DNA from: Rhizobium terrae | Lineage (GTDB): Bacteria; Pseudomonadota; Alphaproteobacteria; Rhizobiales; Rhizobiaceae | DNA: 64,000 bases | Assembly: GCF_003425685.1 (NCBI RefSeq) | Contig: NZ_QJKM01000005.1 | Coordinates: 62,001-126,000, forward strand | Direction of reading: 5' to 3' | Part shown: positions 27,567 through 35,790 of the stretch, one piece after another | Numbering within the stretch: position 1 is the first letter of the stretch | How the letters are laid out: the number at the start of each line of letters is the position of its first letter | Notes under the pieces: model-generated | What the model was told of the DNA's origin: nothing | What the model saw: the letters and a program-made list of their open reading frames with translations, nothing else | Database searches by the model: none | Made by a program: the position numbers and the translations under genes

Positions 27567-27950
27567 CTACCGTTGTGCAGGCTGGAACAGTTCGACGAGA
27601 TTGCCGGACGGATCGACGAGCAGGATCTGCGAACCGCCCGGCCCCGTGACGATGTCATTGCGAAAACGGACGTCGTTTGCGCGCAAACGCGCCACCTCGG
27701 CGGCCAAATCGTCGACGATCAGATGGATGCGGTTCCAGCCTCCGGGCACCGGTTGTTCGCCATCGGGCATCGGCCGCCCCGCCGAGCTCATTGGACCACT
27801 TAGGAGCAGCCGCAATGCCCCGCGCCGGACATCTGCAAACGCCGGCGCCTGTTTTGAGATGAGAGAGAAGCCGAGATGGGTGACATACCATTCAACGGCG
27901 ATTTCAACGTTGGCGACCATATAACGGACATTGACTGTTTCGTCGGCCAT
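27567..27950 (-). CDS. VOC family protein (glyoxalase/bleomycin resistance fold)
   Basis: 127-residue single VOC unit. It begins MADETVNVRYMVANVEIAVEWYVTHLGF and carries the second-half pattern WNRIHLIVDDLAAEVARLRANDVRF and then ILLVDPSGNLVELFQP, with a metal-site Glu near the end. Such proteins act as dimers in metal-dependent isomerase, dioxygenase or antibiotic-binding roles; the substrate is unknown. The ATG at 27950 follows GAGGCAGAG and fits the domain start. The frame runs further upstream without family resemblance. Confidence 0.8.
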   Translation of the reverse strand: MADETVNVRYMVANVEIAVEWYVTHLGFSLISKQAPAFADVRRGALRLLLSGPMSSAGRPMPDGEQPVPGGWNRIHLIVDDLAAEVARLRANDVRFRNDIVTGPGGSQILLVDPSGNLVELFQPAQR

Positions 27951-28094
27951 CTCTGCCTCGCAAGATTTGGAAGAAGCAAAGGAAGAATAACAAAACGATT
28001 CCGGTTGAGAACCATTTGCCGCGCCGCCTTCGCTGAAATCAATCGCCTCCACGGCGATCTCACTGTCGCAAATCCGCAATATCGCGCCTCTAGA

Positions 28095-28111
28095 TTTAGA
28101 GCGGCTCTAAA
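28095..28111. promoter_or_regulatory. Short palindrome between VOC and PhoX-like genes
   Basis: TTTAGAGCGGCTCTAAA has 8-bp perfect arms around a single G. It lies 145 bp before the VOC gene start and 45 bp before the PhoX-like gene start, followed by an A-run. It could be an operator or a small transcript end; the sequence does not decide. Confidence 0.35.
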
Positions 28112-28155
28112 AACAAGATAATTTGAGACCAGTTTTCAACCCATGGAGGCATTGG

Positions 28156-30150
28156 ATGAGCGACCACCTTTCCCAGAAGATATTCCCAACCACGCAGCTT
28201 GAAGAGGCTGACGGTGACGGCCACAACACGAGCGCCAATCCGACGATGGGCGAAATCATCGGCAAGCGTTTTTCACGACGGAATTTCTTGCAGGGCTCGC
28301 TGGCCGTCTCGGCGATTGCCGCTACCGTCAGCCCGGTCGCTCTGATGAGCGCCGATGAGGCGCGCGCCCAGGGCAAGGGCGGTTCTGCCTTCAAGTTCAC
28401 CGAAGTGGAAGCCGGTGTCGACGCCAACCATCACGTTGCCGAGGGTTATGATGCCGACATCCTGCTACGCTGGGGTGATGCCGTACTGCCAGGCGCCCCG
28501 AAATTCGATCCGATCAAGCAGACTGCCGAAGCCCAGAGCAAGCAGTTCGGCTACAATAACGACTATGTCGGCTATATCCCGCTCGAGGGTTCCAGCCAGC
28601 ACGGCCTGCTCGTCGTCAACCACGAATACACCAACCCACACCTGATGTTCCCGGGCCTCGTCAAGGTCGTCGACGGCAAGATCAAGCAGGGCGCGCTCAG
28701 CAAGGAGCAGGTGGATGTCGAAATGGCGGCCCATGGCGGCACCATCGTCGAAATCCGCAAGCAGGGCGGCAAATGGCAGGTCGTCGCAGACGGCAGGTAC
28801 AATCGCCGCATCACTGCCAATACTCCGATGGAGATCACCGGCCCGGCTGCCGGCAATGATCGCCTGAAGACCAATGCCGATGCGACCGGAACCCATGCCA
28901 TCGGCACGATCAACAACTGTGCCGGCGGCGTTACGCCCTGGGGCACCTACATCATGGCAGAAGAGAATTTCCATGGCTATTTCTCCGGCAAGCTGCCGGA
29001 AGGTCATAAGGAAGCCGTCAACTACAAGCGTTACGGCGTTCCGGAAGGCGGCTACGAATGGGCCAATTTCTACGACCGTTACGATCTCGCCAAGGAGCCG
29101 AACGAACCGAACCGTTTCGGCTGGATCGTCGAGGTGGACGTCATGGACCCGACCTCCACGCCGAAGAAGCGCACCGCGCTCGGCCGCACCAAGCATGAAG
29201 GGGCGGAATCGATCGTCGCCAAGAACGGCAAGGTTGTTTTCTATCTCGGCGACGACGAGCGCTTCGATTATGTCTACAAGTTCGTGACCGACGGAACGTT
29301 CAACCCGAATGATCGCGCCGCCAACATGAACCTGCTTGACAGCGGTACGCTCTATGTCGCGAAGTTCAACGAAGACGGCACCATGCAATGGCTGCCGATG
29401 ATCCACGGTCAGGGCCTGCTGACGGCCGCCAACGGCTTTGCCAGCCAGGCCGACGTGCTGATCGAGTGTCGCCGCGCCGGGGACGTGCTCGGCGCCACCA
29501 AGATGGACCGTCCGGAAGACGTCCAGCCGAACGGCGTGAACGGCAAGGTCTATGTCATGCTGACCAACAATACCCGCCGCAAGGCCGACCAGGTGAATGC
29601 AGCCAATCCACGGGCGGAAAACGCTTTCGGCCACATCATCGAGATTGCCGAAAACGATGGCGACTTCACCGCGACCTCCGGCAAATGGGAAGTGCTTCTG
29701 AAGTGCGGCGATCCGTCCGTAGCAGCGGTCGGCGCTACGTTCTCCACCGACACCACCAAGAACGGCTGGTTCGGAATGCCGGACAACTGTGCCGTCGATT
29801 CCGCCGGCCGCCTCTGGGTATCGACTGACGGCAACAGCAACAAAGCCACCGGCCGCACCGATGGTCTCTGGGCCGTCGATACGGAAGGTGCGGCGCGCGC
29901 CACTTCGAAGCTGTTCTTCCGCGTGCCGGTCGGCGCCGAAATGTGCGGCCCGCTCTTCGCGCCGGATGACGAGACCGCCTTCGTGGCTGTCCAGCATCCG
30001 GCCGACGGCGGTGAGGACTGGTCGGGGCATGGCCGACCGTCCTATTACGAGGACCTCTCCACCCGCTGGCCGGACTTCAAGCCGGACATGCCAGTGCGGC
30101 CGGCGGTCGTCGCGATCACCAAAGTCGGCGGTGGCAAGATCGCCGTCTGA
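28156..30150 (+). CDS. PhoX family phosphatase-like protein (DUF839), Tat-exported
   Basis: 664-residue protein of the PhoX/DUF839 family. These are periplasmic, iron-calcium-dependent alkaline phosphatases that act on phosphomonoesters. A twin-arginine signal is visible about 40 residues in (KRFSRRNFLQGSLAVSAIAA), with cleavage near ARAQ. Family blocks include GYIPLEGSSQHGLLVVNHEYTNP, NNCAGGVTPWGTYIMAEEN (about 255) and NRFGWIVEVDVMDP (about 325). The ATG at 28156 has GGAGG 8 bp upstream. It stands alone downstream of the glycerophosphodiester importer, fitting a phosphorus-scavenging theme. I found no convincing Pho box. Confidence 0.88.
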   Translation: MSDHLSQKIFPTTQLEEADGDGHNTSANPTMGEIIGKRFSRRNFLQGSLAVSAIAATVSPVALMSADEARAQGKGGSAFKFTEVEAGVDANHHVAEGYDADILLRWGDAVLPGAPKFDPIKQTAEAQSKQFGYNNDYVGYIPLEGSSQHGLLVVNHEYTNPHLMFPGLVKVVDGKIKQGALSKEQVDVEMAAHGGTIVEIRKQGGKWQVVADGRYNRRITANTPMEITGPAAGNDRLKTNADATGTHAIGTINNCAGGVTPWGTYIMAEENFHGYFSGKLPEGHKEAVNYKRYGVPEGGYEWANFYDRYDLAKEPNEPNRFGWIVEVDVMDPTSTPKKRTALGRTKHEGAESIVAKNGKVVFYLGDDERFDYVYKFVTDGTFNPNDRAANMNLLDSGTLYVAKFNEDGTMQWLPMIHGQGLLTAANGFASQADVLIECRRAGDVLGATKMDRPEDVQPNGVNGKVYVMLTNNTRRKADQVNAANPRAENAFGHIIEIAENDGDFTATSGKWEVLLKCGDPSVAAVGATFSTDTTKNGWFGMPDNCAVDSAGRLWVSTDGNSNKATGRTDGLWAVDTEGAARATSKLFFRVPVGAEMCGPLFAPDDETAFVAVQHPADGGEDWSGHGRPSYYEDLSTRWPDFKPDMPVRPAVVAITKVGGGKIAV

Positions 30151-30224
30151 CGGTATCAACCGCAGCGTCGAGCTGCACCGAACGTGGCAGTGAGGCTGCC
30201 AGCCAGCTGTGAAGGTCGGTTAGC

Positions 30225-30258
30225 GGCCGGGATGAGCTTATTGTCCCGGCCTGCTTTT
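30225..30258 (+). terminator. Hairpin after the PhoX-like gene
   Basis: A GGCCGGGA arm (30225-30232) and a TCCCGGCC arm (30244-30251) form a perfect 8-bp GC-rich stem with an 11-nt loop. TGCTTTT follows. It is 75 bp past the PhoX-like stop, and the next gene is convergent. The T-run is short, so efficiency is uncertain. Confidence 0.5.
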
Positions 30259-30309
30259 GAAACGCGCGGCAGCGCCCGTTCGCGCTGGGTCATCGGTGAG
30301 GTTTTCGTG

Positions 30310-31539
30310 CTAGAAAACGGCCGTGCCCGCCCCCGCAAGCCCCAGGCCCAATACCACCAGCCAGGGTGGCGCCTTCCAGACGACCAGCAGGATGAAGCCC
30401 GTCAGCGCCAGCGCGAAATCGTATGGGTCGAGCACAGCGCTGGTCCAAACCGGAGTATAGAGGGCCGCACCAAGAATACCGACGACGGCGGCGTTGGCGC
30501 CACGCATCGCCGCCTGTGCTATGGGACGCTTGCGGAAATTGTCCCAGAAGGGCAGCGCGCCGACCAGCAGAAGGAAGCCCGGCAGGAAAATCGCGACGAG
30601 GCAGATGGCGGCGCCAAGGATGCCATTCGGAGCAGATCCCATGACGGCGCCGAGATAGGCCGCAAAGGTGAACAGCGGTCCGGGAACGGCCTGAGCCGCG
30701 CCATAGCCGGACAGAAAGGCGTCGTTCGTTACCCAACCAGGATTAACCACCTCTGCCTGCAGCAGGGGCAGCACGACATGGCCGCCGCCGAAGACCAGCG
30801 AGCCGGAGCGATAGAAGGAGTCGAACAGGGCAAGACCTTGAGAATCGACAGTGGATGCCACGATGGGCAACCCCGCGAGCAGCAGGCAGAAAGTAAGGAG
30901 GCATCCAACCCCAACAATCGGAGAAATCCGGAAGAAAAGATGCGCCGTTCCCGTGGCGGGACCGTTGCGGCAGAATAGAAGCCCGGCCAGCCCGCCGGCC
31001 GCGATCGCGGCAATCTGTCCGATCGCGCCGGCTGCGAACACGACGATAACGACGGCGGCGAGAGCGATGCTCGCCCGCGTTCGGTCCGGGGTGAGGGTCC
31101 TTGCCATCCCCCAGACGGCTTGCGCCACGACCGCGACGGCCACCACCTTCAATCCGTGCAACACGCCGGCTCCTATGGGACCGTCGAATGCCGTCGCTGC
31201 CATCGCGAATATCACCAGCAGGATCGCAGATGGAAGTGTGAAGGCAACCCAGGCGGCCAAAGCGCCAAGCGGACCACCGCGCAGGAGTCCAAGGGCAAAG
31301 CCGACCTGGCTTGAGGCTGGGCCAGGAAGAAACTGGCACAGCGCCACGAGATCGGCATAACCTGCCTCATCGATCCACTTGCGGCGGACGACCAATTCAT
31401 CGCGAAAATAGCCGAGATGCGCGATCGGGCCCCCGAAGGAGGTGACGCCGAGCTTCAGGAAGGCGGTAAAGACCTCTCCGGGCGTGCCATGCGGACGTTC
31501 GACTGCTTCCTCATGAATTGTTTCCGCCGACGACTTCAC
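30310..31539 (-). CDS. chrA: Chromate transporter (ChrA family, long form)
   Basis: 409-residue inner-membrane protein with two CHR domains. The first begins FLKLGVTSFGGPIAHLGYF (about residue 24); the second begins FDSFYRSGSLVFGGGHVVLPLLQAEVV (about 235). About ten hydrophobic segments are seen. It exports chromate. The GTG at 31539 has AAGGAG 8 bp upstream and overlaps the padR coding end by 29 bp; an upstream ATG (31584) is deeper inside padR and less likely. It is probably co-transcribed with, and repressed through, the PadR gene. Confidence 0.9.
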   Translation of the reverse strand: MKSSAETIHEEAVERPHGTPGEVFTAFLKLGVTSFGGPIAHLGYFRDELVVRRKWIDEAGYADLVALCQFLPGPASSQVGFALGLLRGGPLGALAAWVAFTLPSAILLVIFAMAATAFDGPIGAGVLHGLKVVAVAVVAQAVWGMARTLTPDRTRASIALAAVVIVVFAAGAIGQIAAIAAGGLAGLLFCRNGPATGTAHLFFRISPIVGVGCLLTFCLLLAGLPIVASTVDSQGLALFDSFYRSGSLVFGGGHVVLPLLQAEVVNPGWVTNDAFLSGYGAAQAVPGPLFTFAAYLGAVMGSAPNGILGAAICLVAIFLPGFLLLVGALPFWDNFRKRPIAQAAMRGANAAVVGILGAALYTPVWTSAVLDPYDFALALTGFILLVVWKAPPWLVVLGLGLAGAGTAVF

Positions 31540-31822
31540 GAAACAGCTCCTTGGCCTTTTCCCTGGCCAGTTCGAGAGCTGCAATACCGTAGGGTGTTGC
31601 GTTGTAGATTCTGCGATGCGTGCGCCCCACCCGTTCCGTTCGAGAGGTGAGGTATCCCTTCTTCTCCATGGAATGCAGCATCGGATAGAGCGTGCCGGCG
31701 GAGACCTTGTAGCCGTGATGCGCCAGTTCCTCGATCATCCACAGGCCGTGGAGATCGCCTTCGGCCGCATGATGCAGGACGTGAAGCCGGATGAAGCCGG
31801 AAAGAAGGTCCTGGTGTTCCAT
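31511..31822 (-). CDS. PadR family transcriptional regulator
   Basis: 103-residue winged-helix regulator: IEELAHHGYKVSAGTLYPMLHSMEKKGYLTSR (about 30-62) is the PadR signature, followed by RRIYNATPYGIAALE (about 70). It lacks the long C-terminal dimerisation helix of larger PadR proteins. The gene overlaps chrA by 29 bp. A CGATATCGG-containing element 37 bp upstream (31859) may be its own operator. PadR-controlled chrA genes are known in other bacteria. Confidence 0.9.
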   Translation of the reverse strand: MEHQDLLSGFIRLHVLHHAAEGDLHGLWMIEELAHHGYKVSAGTLYPMLHSMEKKGYLTSRTERVGRTHRRIYNATPYGIAALELAREKAKELFREVVGGNNS

Positions 31823-31858
31823 TCATCACCATCAAAAATAAACCTCACTCTCGAAAAG

Positions 31859-31875
31859 CGATATCGGGAACCGAG
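31859..31875. promoter_or_regulatory. Shared CGATATCGG element, copy 1
   Basis: CGATATCGGGAACCGAG lies 37 bp upstream of padR. A related CGATATCGGAAATCGAT occurs at 33353, just before the arsenate-reductase-like gene. The shared core and position suggest a common regulator, perhaps PadR. The GGAAC inside this copy also forms part of the stress-type promoter at 31867. Confidence 0.35.
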
Positions 31876-31892
31876 ATTAGAGGTAAAGAGTT
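31867..31892 (+). promoter_or_regulatory. Possible EcfG-type promoter (N18)
   Basis: GGAAC, 18 bp, GTT, directed rightward toward the small gene at 31955 with a leader of about 55 nt. The spacer is one longer than the N17 sites near 50-59 kb, so confidence is lower. Confidence 0.4.
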
Positions 31893-31954
31893 TGGCCTTC
31901 AACCGTCAAAAGGACTGGGCGGTTCATCGAAGCACGAACCATAGGAGAATACCA

Positions 31955-32164
31955 ATGGTCAGTGAAGCCGATCGTGATCCGCGTCACCATACGCAGAAGA
32001 TGCAGACGCGCCTGCAGGAAACCATGGATCACTTACGGGAAGACATCGAAAAGGTCGACGAGCCGCAACTCAAGGCCATGTTCGAAACCGCAGCCGAGGT
32101 GTTGGGCGGTCTTCAGAAGGCGTTTGGCGATTACGAGAAGAAGAACGAGGCCGCATGGCAATAG
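31955..32164 (+). CDS. Small helical protein, unknown function
   Basis: 69-residue hydrophilic protein with a repeated helical pattern (HHTQKMQTRLQETMDHLREDIEKVDEPQLKAMFETAAEVLGGLQ). It has no signal peptide or membrane segment. TAGGAG lies 7 bp before the ATG. It ends 25 bp before the ExoD-like gene, so the two are probably co-transcribed. I do not recognise a named family. Confidence 0.6.
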   Translation: MVSEADRDPRHHTQKMQTRLQETMDHLREDIEKVDEPQLKAMFETAAEVLGGLQKAFGDYEKKNEAAWQ

Positions 32165-32189
32165 TGCACCTCGATCGGTGGAGGCGCTG

Positions 32190-32834
32190 GTGGGCACGAG
32201 CAACCTAGCTGGCACACAGGGATTGGCGGAATTGATCAGCACGCTTCCAGACAGATTGCCACGACCTGTAACTGTGGGTGACCTTCTGCATGCGATGGGT
32301 GATCAGGGGATTGCTGTAATCCTGCTGATGTTCTCTATTCCCGCGATCATTCCAACGCCCGGCATTCCGGCGGGCCTGGTGTTCGGCACGGCGCTCGCTC
32401 TGTTGTCGGTTCAGGTCATGCTGGGTGCAGAGCGATTGTGGCTTCCAAAGCGATTGTCAGCCATGGGCGTGCCTCGCTCCCTTGCTGAGCGGATGGCCAC
32501 GCATGGCGCGCCAGTCCTCGCCCGTCTTGAACGTCAGATGAGGCCACGCGGCAAATTGCTGTCGCAGGTGTTGATGAAACCGGTGCTTGGGCTCGTCATC
32601 TTCATGATGGCCGTCTTGATCGCCTTGCCGATACCTTTCGGCAATATGCTGCCGGGTCTCGCCGTTCTTATTACGGCTCTTGGCATGGCACAGCGCGATT
32701 CACTGGCGATTGGCGCAGGATTGCTTGTTGCGATCCTCGCAGCCACGGTCAGTGCCGCCATCCTCGCTGGCGGCTGGTGGCTGATCGCCGATTGGATCGG
32801 GATGGAACGCGCTTTCAACCGGCCGAAGGGTTAA
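32190..32834 (+). CDS. Exopolysaccharide synthesis protein ExoD family
   Basis: 214-residue integral membrane protein of the ExoD family, first linked to exopolysaccharide production and alkaline tolerance in Sinorhizobium. Recognisable parts are LPRPVTVGDLLHAMGDQG near residue 23, followed by FSIPAIIPTPGIPAG, and several C-terminal hydrophobic segments with IPFGNMLPGLAVLITALGMAQRD. The GTG at 32190 follows GGAGG at 32180-32184. Its molecular role is not established. Confidence 0.85.
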   Translation: MGTSNLAGTQGLAELISTLPDRLPRPVTVGDLLHAMGDQGIAVILLMFSIPAIIPTPGIPAGLVFGTALALLSVQVMLGAERLWLPKRLSAMGVPRSLAERMATHGAPVLARLERQMRPRGKLLSQVLMKPVLGLVIFMMAVLIALPIPFGNMLPGLAVLITALGMAQRDSLAIGAGLLVAILAATVSAAILAGGWWLIADWIGMERAFNRPKG

Positions 32835-33334
32835 GCGTCCTGCGCCTCGCCGATGCCTCTGACCTGGTTCTGGAGGCTCATGCGATCCAGCGAGGCGAAC
32901 GGCAGGTTGATGAAGATGTTGAGGCGGCGTTCCAAGCCGGCAAGCACCTGCATGAAGGCCTGCTTGCGTTGCCAGGCTTCACCTTCAACAAGGATGGGGT
33001 CGGGGCAACGCCAGTGCGAGGTGATCGGCAGGCCTGGCCATTCCGGAAGTGCTTCCCCGGCGGCGGTGTCACTGAGCGTAAAGACAAAATCCAGATCGGC
33101 AGCCCCAGCATCGGCGAATGTCCCGAAATGCCGCGGCGTCAGCTCTTCGATTGGATAATCTGCGTTCCGGAGAAGTTCCAGCACGATCGGTTCGATCACC
33201 GGTGCGGGATCGACGGCCGCGCTGACCGCCTCAAAGCGTCCTCTGCCGACTTTGTTCAGAATGGCTTCCGCCATCACACTGCGTGCGGAATTGCGGCGCG
33301 AAAGGAAGAGTACGCGGTAAGTTTCGATCTGCAT
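32831..33334 (-). CDS. ArsC-like low-molecular-weight phosphatase fold without catalytic Cys
   Basis: 167-residue protein with the overall pattern of thioredoxin-coupled arsenate reductases and LMW tyrosine phosphatases. The phosphate loop, normally C-x5-R-S (for example FLCTGNSARS), reads FLSRRNSARS, so the catalytic Cys is Ser. The later segment that carries the other two redox cysteines in ArsC reads TLSDTAAGEALPEWPG, with Ser and Leu in their places. The frame is intact and the rest is well kept (NSARSVMAEAIL, SHWRCPDP), which suggests a binding or regulatory pseudoenzyme. The ATG at 33334 follows GAGGGA. Its last 4 bp overlap the end of the convergent ExoD gene. Confidence 0.82.
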   Translation of the reverse strand: MQIETYRVLFLSRRNSARSVMAEAILNKVGRGRFEAVSAAVDPAPVIEPIVLELLRNADYPIEELTPRHFGTFADAGAADLDFVFTLSDTAAGEALPEWPGLPITSHWRCPDPILVEGEAWQRKQAFMQVLAGLERRLNIFINLPFASLDRMSLQNQVRGIGEAQDA

Positions 33335-33352
33335 CGAAAGTCCCTCGGATAA

Positions 33353-33369
33353 CGATATCGGAAATCGAT
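33353..33369. promoter_or_regulatory. Shared CGATATCGG element, copy 2
   Basis: CGATATCGGAAATCGAT lies 19 bp upstream of the ArsC-like gene, matching the element before padR at 31859. Its position overlaps the expected promoter, as for a repressor site. Confidence 0.35.
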
Positions 33370-33567
33370 AAAGATATGACAAGGCTCCATGACAGTTTTA
33401 TGAAGCCAAGTTCGCAGAGAACACAGAGAACAATGAAGCACTGGAGAACGCCTTGGCGGTCAGTGCGCTGTTTGCGAGATAGTCAAGGACCGTTTCGCCA
33501 TCACCCGGCAGCTCCGACCGTCCGCAACGGCAGCCACCTTCTCATCGACGTCTCAGTAATACCGCCC

Positions 33568-34971
33568 TCACGATGCCTCGATCAGCGTCCAACCGATGCC
33601 AAGTGCGGCAGCCCCAAGGAGCGTGTTGATGACAGAAAGCTCTAAGCGGAAGATGGCAACTCCTGCCAGCAGCGTCAGCACCAGGGCCGGAACGGTGAGC
33701 GAGGTCACCACCGGCACATCCATGGCCCAGGAGCCAAACGAGATGGTGGCGACCTCGTGGAACAGCACATGCACTCCGAACCATATGGCGAGGTTGAGGA
33801 TCACACCGACTACCGCCGCCGTGATCGCAGACATTGCCCCCGAAAGAGCGAGGTTCCCGCGCATTTTTTCGATGAACGGTGCTCCGGCGAAAATCCAGAG
33901 GAAGCTCGGGAGGAACGTCACCCATGTCGTGAGGATGGCGGCAAGCGTGGCGGCTGTCAGCGGATTGAGACCGCCCGGATCGCGGTGGCCAGCCAAGAAC
34001 CCAACGAACTGGGTGACCATGATCAGCGGCCCCGGCGTCGTCTCTGCCATCCCGAGCCCGTCCAGCATCTCCCCCGGCCGCAGCCACCCGAAACCCTCGA
34101 CCGCCGCCTGCGCCACATAGGCCAGGACGGCGTAGGCTCCGCCGAAGGTGACGACCGCCATCTGGCTGAAGAACACACCGATCTTCGAGAAGACGTTGTC
34201 CGGCCCCAGCGCCAAAAGGAGCACTGCAACAGGTAGGAGCCAAAGCACCGCGAGCGCGCCAGAAGTCTTTAGCGACCAAGCTAGGTTCGGCTTCGCATGC
34301 GGGGGAATGTCTTCGCCGAGGACGGAATCCCCGTCTTCAAGGATTTTAGCCGACCCGGACTTGTGTCCGCCGCCCACCTGGAAGGCCGGGTTGCCTATAC
34401 GGCCACCGAAGTATCCGATGATGCCTGCCGCGATGATGATGAGCGGGAAGGGAATGTGCAGGAAGAAGATCGCGACAAAGGCCGCCGCGGCGAGCGCCAC
34501 CATGACCTTGTTCTTGAGGGCGCGGCTGCCGATCCGGAAGACGGCCTGGATTACGACGGCGAGGACGGCGCATTTCAGGCCGAAGAACATCCCTTCGATG
34601 AACGTCAGGTTGCCAAACAGGACATAGATGTAGCTCAATGCCAGGATCGCGATGAAGCCGGGCAGGATGAAGAGCACGCCGGCGATAAGCCCGCCCTTGG
34701 TCTTGTTGAGGAGCCAGCCGATGTAGATGGCAAGCTGGTGTGCTTCGGGTCCCGGCAGGAGCATGCAGTAGTTCAAGGCATGGAGAAACCGATGCTCCCC
34801 GACCCATCGCTTCTCGTCGACGACAATGCGGTGCATCACCGCGATCTGGCCTGCCGGGCCGCCGAAGCTGAGGGCGGCTACCCGCACCCAGACCTTGGCG
34901 GCTTCAGCGAGAGGGACGATGTCTTTCTCGGTCGAGCTGCGCTCGACCGTGCTTTTTGCGAGGTCGGCCAT
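33568..34971 (-). CDS. chrA: Chromate efflux transporter (ChrA, long form)
   Basis: 467-residue two-domain ChrA. The first CHR domain begins VWVRVAALSFGGPAGQIAVMHRIVVDEKRWVGEHRFLHALNYCMLLPGPEA (about 27-77). The second contains FFSQMAVVTFGGAYAVLAYVAQAAVEGFGWL (about 267). A charged cytoplasmic linker near residue 205 separates the halves. It exports chromate. It starts 6 bp after the rhodanese-ChrB gene and forms an operon with it. It differs clearly from the ChrA at 30310, so the window carries two distinct lineages. Confidence 0.93.
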   Translation of the reverse strand: MADLAKSTVERSSTEKDIVPLAEAAKVWVRVAALSFGGPAGQIAVMHRIVVDEKRWVGEHRFLHALNYCMLLPGPEAHQLAIYIGWLLNKTKGGLIAGVLFILPGFIAILALSYIYVLFGNLTFIEGMFFGLKCAVLAVVIQAVFRIGSRALKNKVMVALAAAAFVAIFFLHIPFPLIIIAAGIIGYFGGRIGNPAFQVGGGHKSGSAKILEDGDSVLGEDIPPHAKPNLAWSLKTSGALAVLWLLPVAVLLLALGPDNVFSKIGVFFSQMAVVTFGGAYAVLAYVAQAAVEGFGWLRPGEMLDGLGMAETTPGPLIMVTQFVGFLAGHRDPGGLNPLTAATLAAILTTWVTFLPSFLWIFAGAPFIEKMRGNLALSGAMSAITAAVVGVILNLAIWFGVHVLFHEVATISFGSWAMDVPVVTSLTVPALVLTLLAGVAIFRLELSVINTLLGAAALGIGWTLIEAS

Positions 34972-34977
34972 CGCTCT

Positions 34978-35790
34978 TTATCCTTTCCTTGGATTCGGCC
35001 AGTTATGGGTCTCGTCCGTCGCATCTCGGCACCAGCGGTAAAAGGCGTCGTAGATCGTCAGGCCTGCCTCCAGTTGCTCAAGGTCGTCGTTGAACATCCG
35101 GGAAAGTCCCAGCGAAACGGCAAGCAGGCCGGGCGCTTCGGGAGCAAGGTCCGGCCGGGCGGTATCCGCGCCCCGCACGATCGTTGCCAGGCGGAGGAGT
35201 GGGTCTGTCTTGAGGCCGAACTCCTCGACCATGACATCGAAGGCGCATAACTCGCCGCGATGGCTCCAGAACACATTCTCGATGTCGAAGGGCGTCGCAC
35301 CGAACCGCTCAGCCACGGCCGACACTTCGCTCGCGGGGACAAACAGGAAGACGGCCGAAGGATCGACAAACCTGCGGATCAGCCACGGGCAGGCGATGCG
35401 GTCGATCTTCGGTCGTGACCTGGTTACCCAGACCGTTCGGCCTTGGGCATCCCGACGGGGGAGCTTTCCGTCGGGGACAAGCAGGCCCTGCGCGTCGCAC
35501 CAGGCCTCAAACCCACCTTCCAGGACCTCGGTCTGCGTTCCAAGCACGCGAAGGTGGGCTGCAACCCCATGTCCGAGTTTCTGCCCTTTCTGACAGAGGA
35601 CGATGGCAGAGCCGATGACTTCCGGGCCCCATTCCGCGACGCGACGGTAATCTCGCCGGATCGATCCGGGAACCAGTCGAGGGTCGCTTGCGAAGTCCTC
35701 GTCGTTGCGGACGTCGATGATCGCAGGCAAGTTGGGGGTGCCGATGATGCGGGCAAGTTTGTCAGGGGTGATTTCGAGATATGACGGCAT
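34978..35790 (-). CDS. chrB: Rhodanese-ChrB fusion protein (chromate resistance)
   Basis: 270-residue two-domain protein. The N-terminal rhodanese domain (about 1-110) has IIDVRNDEDFASD near residue 24 and an active-site loop IVLCQKGQKLGHGVA near 64, keeping the Cys. The C-terminal ChrB domain (about 118-265) carries WVTRSRPKIDRIACPWLIRRFVDPSA and the GATPFDIENVFWSHRGELCAFDVMV segment, with His and Glu residues typical of the family. It is associated with chromate sensing or detoxification and lies directly before chrA. It starts at ATG 35790 with the GAGGGA-type sequence upstream. Confidence 0.88.
   Translation of the reverse strand: MPSYLEITPDKLARIIGTPNLPAIIDVRNDEDFASDPRLVPGSIRRDYRRVAEWGPEVIGSAIVLCQKGQKLGHGVAAHLRVLGTQTEVLEGGFEAWCDAQGLLVPDGKLPRRDAQGRTVWVTRSRPKIDRIACPWLIRRFVDPSAVFLFVPASEVSAVAERFGATPFDIENVFWSHRGELCAFDVMVEEFGLKTDPLLRLATIVRGADTARPDLAPEAPGLLAVSLGLSRMFNDDLEQLEAGLTIYDAFYRWCRDATDETHNWPNPRKG

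Noticed and set aside
30184..30978. 264-codon rightward frame opposite chrA
   Set aside because: It is a shadow of the chrA coding sequence; low-complexity and charged, without membrane or domain features.
33376..33396. Pho-box-like repeat (CTGTCAT and TTGTCAT on the minus strand) before the ArsC-like gene
   Set aside because: The repeats are 13 bp apart; PhoB half-sites are 11 bp apart, so the geometry is wrong.
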